8,511 nucleotides of DNA from positions 1 through 8,511 of the forward strand of contig JAJYZD010000162.1 in assembly GCA_021800315.1 (NCBI GenBank), in the 5' to 3' direction. Below the pieces are notes generated by a model that did no database searches, was not told the origin of the DNA, and worked only from the letters and a program-made list of their open reading frames with translations. The stretch is from Bacillota bacterium (GTDB lineage Bacteria; Bacillota; Desulfotomaculia; Desulfotomaculales; JAJYZD01). The position numbers and the translations under genes are program-made. Positions 5,444 to 8,511 of this stretch are shown piece by piece; the first letter of the stretch is position 1, and each line of letters starts with the position of its first letter.

Positions 5444-5698
5444 ATGACTACCGAAGAACTCAAAAGCATCAAAGCGAACAAGGTGATCGACGCGCGGGGA
5501 ACTTCCTGCCCCGGTCCCATCCTGGCGGCCAAGAAGGGCATCGTGGACGTGAAAACGGGAGAAATAATGGAAGTTCTGGCCACGGACTCCGGCACCCAAA
5601 AAGACCTGCCGGCCTGGTCGAAAAAGATGGGGCACGAATACCTGGGATTTGTTGATGACGACGGGACTTTTAAGTTGTATATCAGGAGGATGAAATGA
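5444..5698 (+). CDS. TusA-family sulfur carrier protein
   Basis: The 84-residue TusA/SirA/YedF-type protein carries sulfane sulfur as a cysteine persulfide. The family signature is complete: VIDARGTSCPGPILAAKKGI, with Cys22 in the CPxP motif as the sulfur-binding residue, and a C-terminal half with the expected alternating strands (IMEVLATDSGTQKDLPAW, then FKLYIRRMK). It has no membrane segment and should be cytoplasmic. Its start has a strong GGGGAGG site (5429-5435) 8 nt upstream. The mvhD-like gene follows after 1 nt. TusA proteins in sulfur-oxidising bacteria pass sulfur to DsrE-type proteins and Hdr-like complexes. Here it heads an Hdr-type gene set, so a dissimilatory or stress-related role is more likely than tRNA thiolation. 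The symbol is left empty because the partner is unknown. Confidence 0.9.
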   Translation: MTTEELKSIKANKVIDARGTSCPGPILAAKKGIVDVKTGEIMEVLATDSGTQKDLPAWSKKMGHEYLGFVDDDGTFKLYIRRMK

Positions 5699-5699
5699 G

Positions 5700-6125
5700 A
5701 TGGCGGCGGCGAAGGAAGGCCGGGAGATCTCTCCGCGAATCCTTGTCTTCTCCACCAATAACATTTCCGACCCCGGCATCGACCTGGCCGGCAGTTCGCA
5801 CATGCACTACCCGTCCACGGTCGTTGTAATCACCATGCCTTGTTCAAGCGGCGTCAAGCCCGAGTGGATCCTGTACGCGGTGGAAAAAGGTTTCGACGGT
5901 ATCTTCCTGGCCACGGACGGGGAGGAATGCAGCTACCTTCCGGATTGCGCGGAAAGAACAGCGCATATCGCCCAGGAGGCCAAGGATCTGCTCATCAAGA
6001 ACGGGTACGAACCCCGGAGGGTGAGGATGTCGGGCATCTGTTCGGTTTGCGCCGAGCCCTTTACGAACCACATGAAGGAGTTCTCGGAGGTACTTCGAAA
6101 ACTCGGTCCGGCCGGGAAGGGATAA
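5700..6125 (+). CDS. MvhD-like hydrogenase/heterodisulfide reductase delta subunit, divergent cysteines
   Basis: The 141-residue protein follows the MvhD pattern from end to end: PRILVFSTNNISDPGIDLAG, a YPS strand, MPCSSGVKPEWILYAVEKGFDGIFLATDGEEC in sequence, and a C-terminal helical part ending KEFSEVLRKLGP. MvhD passes electrons between a donor enzyme and HdrA. The usual N-terminal CxxC (CNWC type) is replaced by TNNI, and the first Cys of the GCHxGDC motif is lost. Remaining cysteines are Cys48, Cys77, Cys83 and a C-terminal Cys114-x2-Cys117. The standard [2Fe-2S] site therefore cannot form unchanged, so an altered cluster or a sulfur/thiol function is possible. An AGGAGG site at 5684-5689 lies inside the end of tusA, giving tight coupling. 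It precedes an hdrA-like gene, the expected partner. Confidence 0.82.
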   Translation: MAAAKEGREISPRILVFSTNNISDPGIDLAGSSHMHYPSTVVVITMPCSSGVKPEWILYAVEKGFDGIFLATDGEECSYLPDCAERTAHIAQEAKDLLIKNGYEPRRVRMSGICSVCAEPFTNHMKEFSEVLRKLGPAGKG

Positions 6126-6286
6126 AATTATCCTGTTTAAGCAACAGGAAGGCTTACATCCGCGCCAAACCGGGTGAAGAGGCGGCTCAAACCCCCACCG
6201 GGGTACCCGCCCCGGGATGGGCCGGGGTGGAAGGGGTAAAAGCTTATGGCTTCCGGCCCAAGGCCGGAGGTCCCGGAGGTTGGAGC
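6126..6286 (+). promoter_or_regulatory. 161-nt leader between mvhD-like and hdrA-like genes, with two hairpins and a 14-codon frame
   Basis: This is the only long gap inside the operon. It holds a perfect 7-bp hairpin (TCCTGTT/AACAGGA, 6131-6149) and a second stem of 7 perfect pairs extendable to 9 (6250-6270), ending 4 nt before the GGAGG of hdrA. A 14-codon frame (6246-6290) with its own AAGGGG site spans the second hairpin, and its TGA overlaps the hdrA ATG. No T-run follows either hairpin and I see no clear promoter. The second hairpin could affect ribosome access to hdrA. Confidence 0.4.
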
Positions 6287-8511
6287 ATGAATTACGATAT
6301 CCTCGTTGTGGGCGGCGGGTTGGGGGGCATGGAATCGTCCCTTAAGCTGGCCGACATGGGTTACAAGGTCTTGCTGGTGGAAAAGGCGCCGAGCGTCGGG
6401 GGCAAAATGATCCTGCTCAGCAAGGTGTTTCCCACCCTGGACTGCGCCAGCTGTATCTCGACGCCCAAGATGGCGGCTACCCAGCATCACCCGAACATTG
6501 ACGTCATGATTTATTCCGAAGTGGAAAAGATCCGGCGGAACGGAAACGGAAACTTCAAGGTTACCGTCCGCAAAAAGCCGACCTTCGTGCGGCACAACCT
6601 GTGCACCGGGTGCCGCCAGTGCGAAATGACCTGCAACGTCGCCGTGCCCGACCAGTACAACTTCGACCTGGTGGCCCGGCGGGCGGCCCACATCGCCTTC
6701 CCCCAGGCGGTTCCCAAAAAGGCCGTCATTGAAAGACAGGGATCTTCCCCGTGTCTGTACACCTGCCCCGCCGGGATAAAGGCCCACGGTTACGTCGCCC
6801 TAACCCGGACGGGTAAATTCGACGAAGCGTTCAACCTGGTCCTCGAAGACACGCCGCTGATCGGCAGCCTGGGGAGGGCCTGCTTCGCGCTCTGCGAAGG
6901 GGAATGCACCAGGGGCAGCCTGGAAGGTCCCGTCCCGGTCCGCCGGATCAAGCGGTTTTTAGCGGACCGGTATTACGGCGGGAACCCGGAACCGGCTTCC
7001 GGGGTCCCGCCTGAGACGGACGGCAAAAAAGTCGCCGTCGTCGGTTCCGGGCCGGCGGGCCTGACGGCCGCCTTCCACCTGGCCAAAAAGGGCCACCGGG
7101 TCAAGATCTTCGAAGCGCAGAGCCTGCCGGGCGGCATGCTGGTGTCGGGAATCCCGGCCTACCGTCTGCCCAAGGACGTCGTGGCCCGGGACGTCAGGAA
7201 CGTGACCGCCCTGGGGGTGGAGATCGAAACAGGCGTGAAGGTGGACAGCGTGGCCGGTTTGCAAAACCAGGGTTTTGCGGCCGTTTTCATCGCGGCCGGA
7301 CTGCAGGGGCCGGTCAAACCGGGGGTGCCCGGCGAGGACCTGGCGGGCGTCCTCTACGGTGTCGATTTCCTGCGCCGGGTAAACCTGGGGGAGACTGTAA
7401 GCCTGGGTAAAAAGGTGGCCGTCATCGGCGGCGGCAACGTGGCCGTCGATACCGCCCGCACCGCGCTCCGGCTGGGGGCCCGGGAAGTACACCTGTACTC
7501 CCTGGAAAAGGAGGACGAACTCCCGGCTACCCCGGACGAAGTGGAAGGGGCCCGGTACGAGGGCGTCATCTTCCACCACGGCCGCGGGGTCCGGTCGATC
7601 AAGGGTGAAGAGGGCACCGTACGGAGCCTGGTGACCATAGCCGTCAAGTCCGTCTTCGATGAAAACAAGCGCTTTAACCCCTCCTACATTGAGGGCACGG
7701 AAAGCGAGACGGCTTTTGACACCGTCATCGCCGCCATCGGCCAGAGGGCCGACATGGGCTTTACCGGTGGGAACAAGGAGCTGACCGGACCGCAGGGGCG
7801 CCTGATCGTGGATCCGGTTACCCTGGCTACACCGGTGCCGGGTGTGTTCGCCGGCGGCGACGTGGTGACCGGGCCTTCCATGATCGTCAAAGCCGCCGGA
7901 CAGGGCCGGCGGGCCGCCTTTTACATCGACCGCTACCTGGGAGGGGAGAGCCTGACCGGCGCCGGGTTCGACTACCGCCTGCCGGTTGTGGACAAAGAAA
8001 CGGTCCTGGCCAGGCAAAAGACGTACACGGTTCTGGCCCCCGTGGCCAGGAAGGAGTTGTTGGTCGAAAAAGTCACCGGCTTCGCCGAAGTCGAGCAGCC
8101 TTTGACGGAAGAGGAGGCGCTGTACAGCGCCGGCCGGTGCCTGGACTGCGGGGTATGCTCCCAGTGCAGCCAGTGCGTCGCGACCTGCCCGGCGGGCGCC
8201 ATCGACATGGGCATGAAGGAAGAGACGGTGGAAGCGGAAGTCAGTTCGGTCATCGTCTCCACCGGCTTCAAACTGTTCCCGGCCGACGCCAAGCCCCAAT
8301 ACGGGTTCGGCAAATTCCAAAACGTCATCACCGGCATGCAGATGGACCGGCTCCTGGCCCCCACCCGGCCCTACAACACCATTTTAAGACCGGGCGACGG
8401 AAAAGTTCCGGAGAGTATAGCGTTCGTCCTCTGCACCGGCTCCCGGGACCAGACGGTCAATAACCAGTTGTGTTCCAGGATCTGCTGCATGTACTCGATG
8501 AAGCACAACCA
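6287..8511 (+). CDS. HdrA-like FAD/iron-sulfur protein with inserted GltD-type NAD(P)H oxidoreductase module (3' partial)
   Basis: The frame is open for 741 codons to the window end. HdrA-like N-terminus: FAD loop VVGGGLGGMES, the LDCASCISTPKM motif with Cys53 and Cys56, and a [4Fe-4S] motif at Cys106, 109, 112 and 116. A GltD-like module is then inserted: Cys156-x3-Cys160 and Cys199-x3-Cys203-x3-Cys207 (GltD-type clusters), FAD loop GSGPAG at 253-258, NAD(P)H loop GGGNVA at 381-386, and VFAGGDVVTGPSMIVKA. HdrA sequence resumes with Cys618, 621, 624, 627, 630 and 634, then CTGSRD and CSRICCMYSMKHN (Cys716, 729, 733, 734). Such proteins move electrons between NAD(P)H, two flavins and several clusters; HdrA flavin can split electron pairs. 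The ATG is 7 nt after GGAGG (6275-6279). HdrB/HdrC are not in the window; substrate is unknown. Confidence 0.88.
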   Translation, partial: MNYDILVVGGGLGGMESSLKLADMGYKVLLVEKAPSVGGKMILLSKVFPTLDCASCISTPKMAATQHHPNIDVMIYSEVEKIRRNGNGNFKVTVRKKPTFVRHNLCTGCRQCEMTCNVAVPDQYNFDLVARRAAHIAFPQAVPKKAVIERQGSSPCLYTCPAGIKAHGYVALTRTGKFDEAFNLVLEDTPLIGSLGRACFALCEGECTRGSLEGPVPVRRIKRFLADRYYGGNPEPASGVPPETDGKKVAVVGSGPAGLTAAFHLAKKGHRVKIFEAQSLPGGMLVSGIPAYRLPKDVVARDVRNVTALGVEIETGVKVDSVAGLQNQGFAAVFIAAGLQGPVKPGVPGEDLAGVLYGVDFLRRVNLGETVSLGKKVAVIGGGNVAVDTARTALRLGAREVHLYSLEKEDELPATPDEVEGARYEGVIFHHGRGVRSIKGEEGTVRSLVTIAVKSVFDENKRFNPSYIEGTESETAFDTVIAAIGQRADMGFTGGNKELTGPQGRLIVDPVTLATPVPGVFAGGDVVTGPSMIVKAAGQGRRAAFYIDRYLGGESLTGAGFDYRLPVVDKETVLARQKTYTVLAPVARKELLVEKVTGFAEVEQPLTEEEALYSAGRCLDCGVCSQCSQCVATCPAGAIDMGMKEETVEAEVSSVIVSTGFKLFPADAKPQYGFGKFQNVITGMQMDRLLAPTRPYNTILRPGDGKVPESIAFVLCTGSRDQTVNNQLCSRICCMYSMKHN

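Noticed and set aside
6959..8320. Minus-strand open frame of 453 codons
   Set aside because: It lies opposite the hdrA-like gene, whose motifs are clear and continuous; the composition (His, Gly, Gln, Arg rich) is typical of an antisense shadow.

Overview
The window reads like chromosomal DNA from a GC-rich anaerobic Firmicute, of the Desulfotomaculum/Pelotomaculum or Moorella kind. This rests on three things: a Gram-positive-style pyrK-pyrD pair (NAD-linked class 1B dihydroorotate dehydrogenase), strong GGAGG ribosome binding sites with TTGACA promoters, and Hdr-type flavin/iron-sulfur genes. It is an inference from gene content, not a taxonomic result. Every gene is on the + strand.

Region 1 (1-3801) is the distal part of a de novo pyrimidine operon: pyrK (5' end outside the window), pyrD, pyrF, an Isf-like iron-sulfur flavoprotein with a zinc-ribbon tail, and pyrE. 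Genes overlap by 4 nt or are separated by 4-12 nt. A small DmpI-like tautomerase gene (3854-4042) follows and may be the last gene of the same transcript.

Region 2 (4043-5391) is a regulatory island. It holds three tandem ArsR-family repressor genes, each with its own TTGACA promoter and an AT-rich dyad at the start region. The first two are complete, close paralogues. Each has two cysteines exactly 66 residues apart, in the positions used by the persulfide sensors SqrR and BigR. The third copy is cut off inside the winged helix-turn-helix.

Region 3 (5444-8511) is a sulfur/redox operon downstream of the broken third copy: a TusA-type sulfur carrier, a divergent MvhD-like electron-transfer protein, and a large HdrA-like flavoprotein with an inserted GltD-type NAD(P)H module (3' end outside the window).

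The hypothesis joining regions 2 and 3 is a sulfane-sulfur-responsive switch. Two BigR/SqrR-like repressors would control the AT-rich operator in front of the TusA-MvhD-HdrA/GltD genes, which would carry sulfane sulfur and pass electrons between NAD(P)H, flavin and iron-sulfur clusters. The cysteine geometry and gene order are visible in the sequence. The inducer, the operator assignment and the reaction are inferred.
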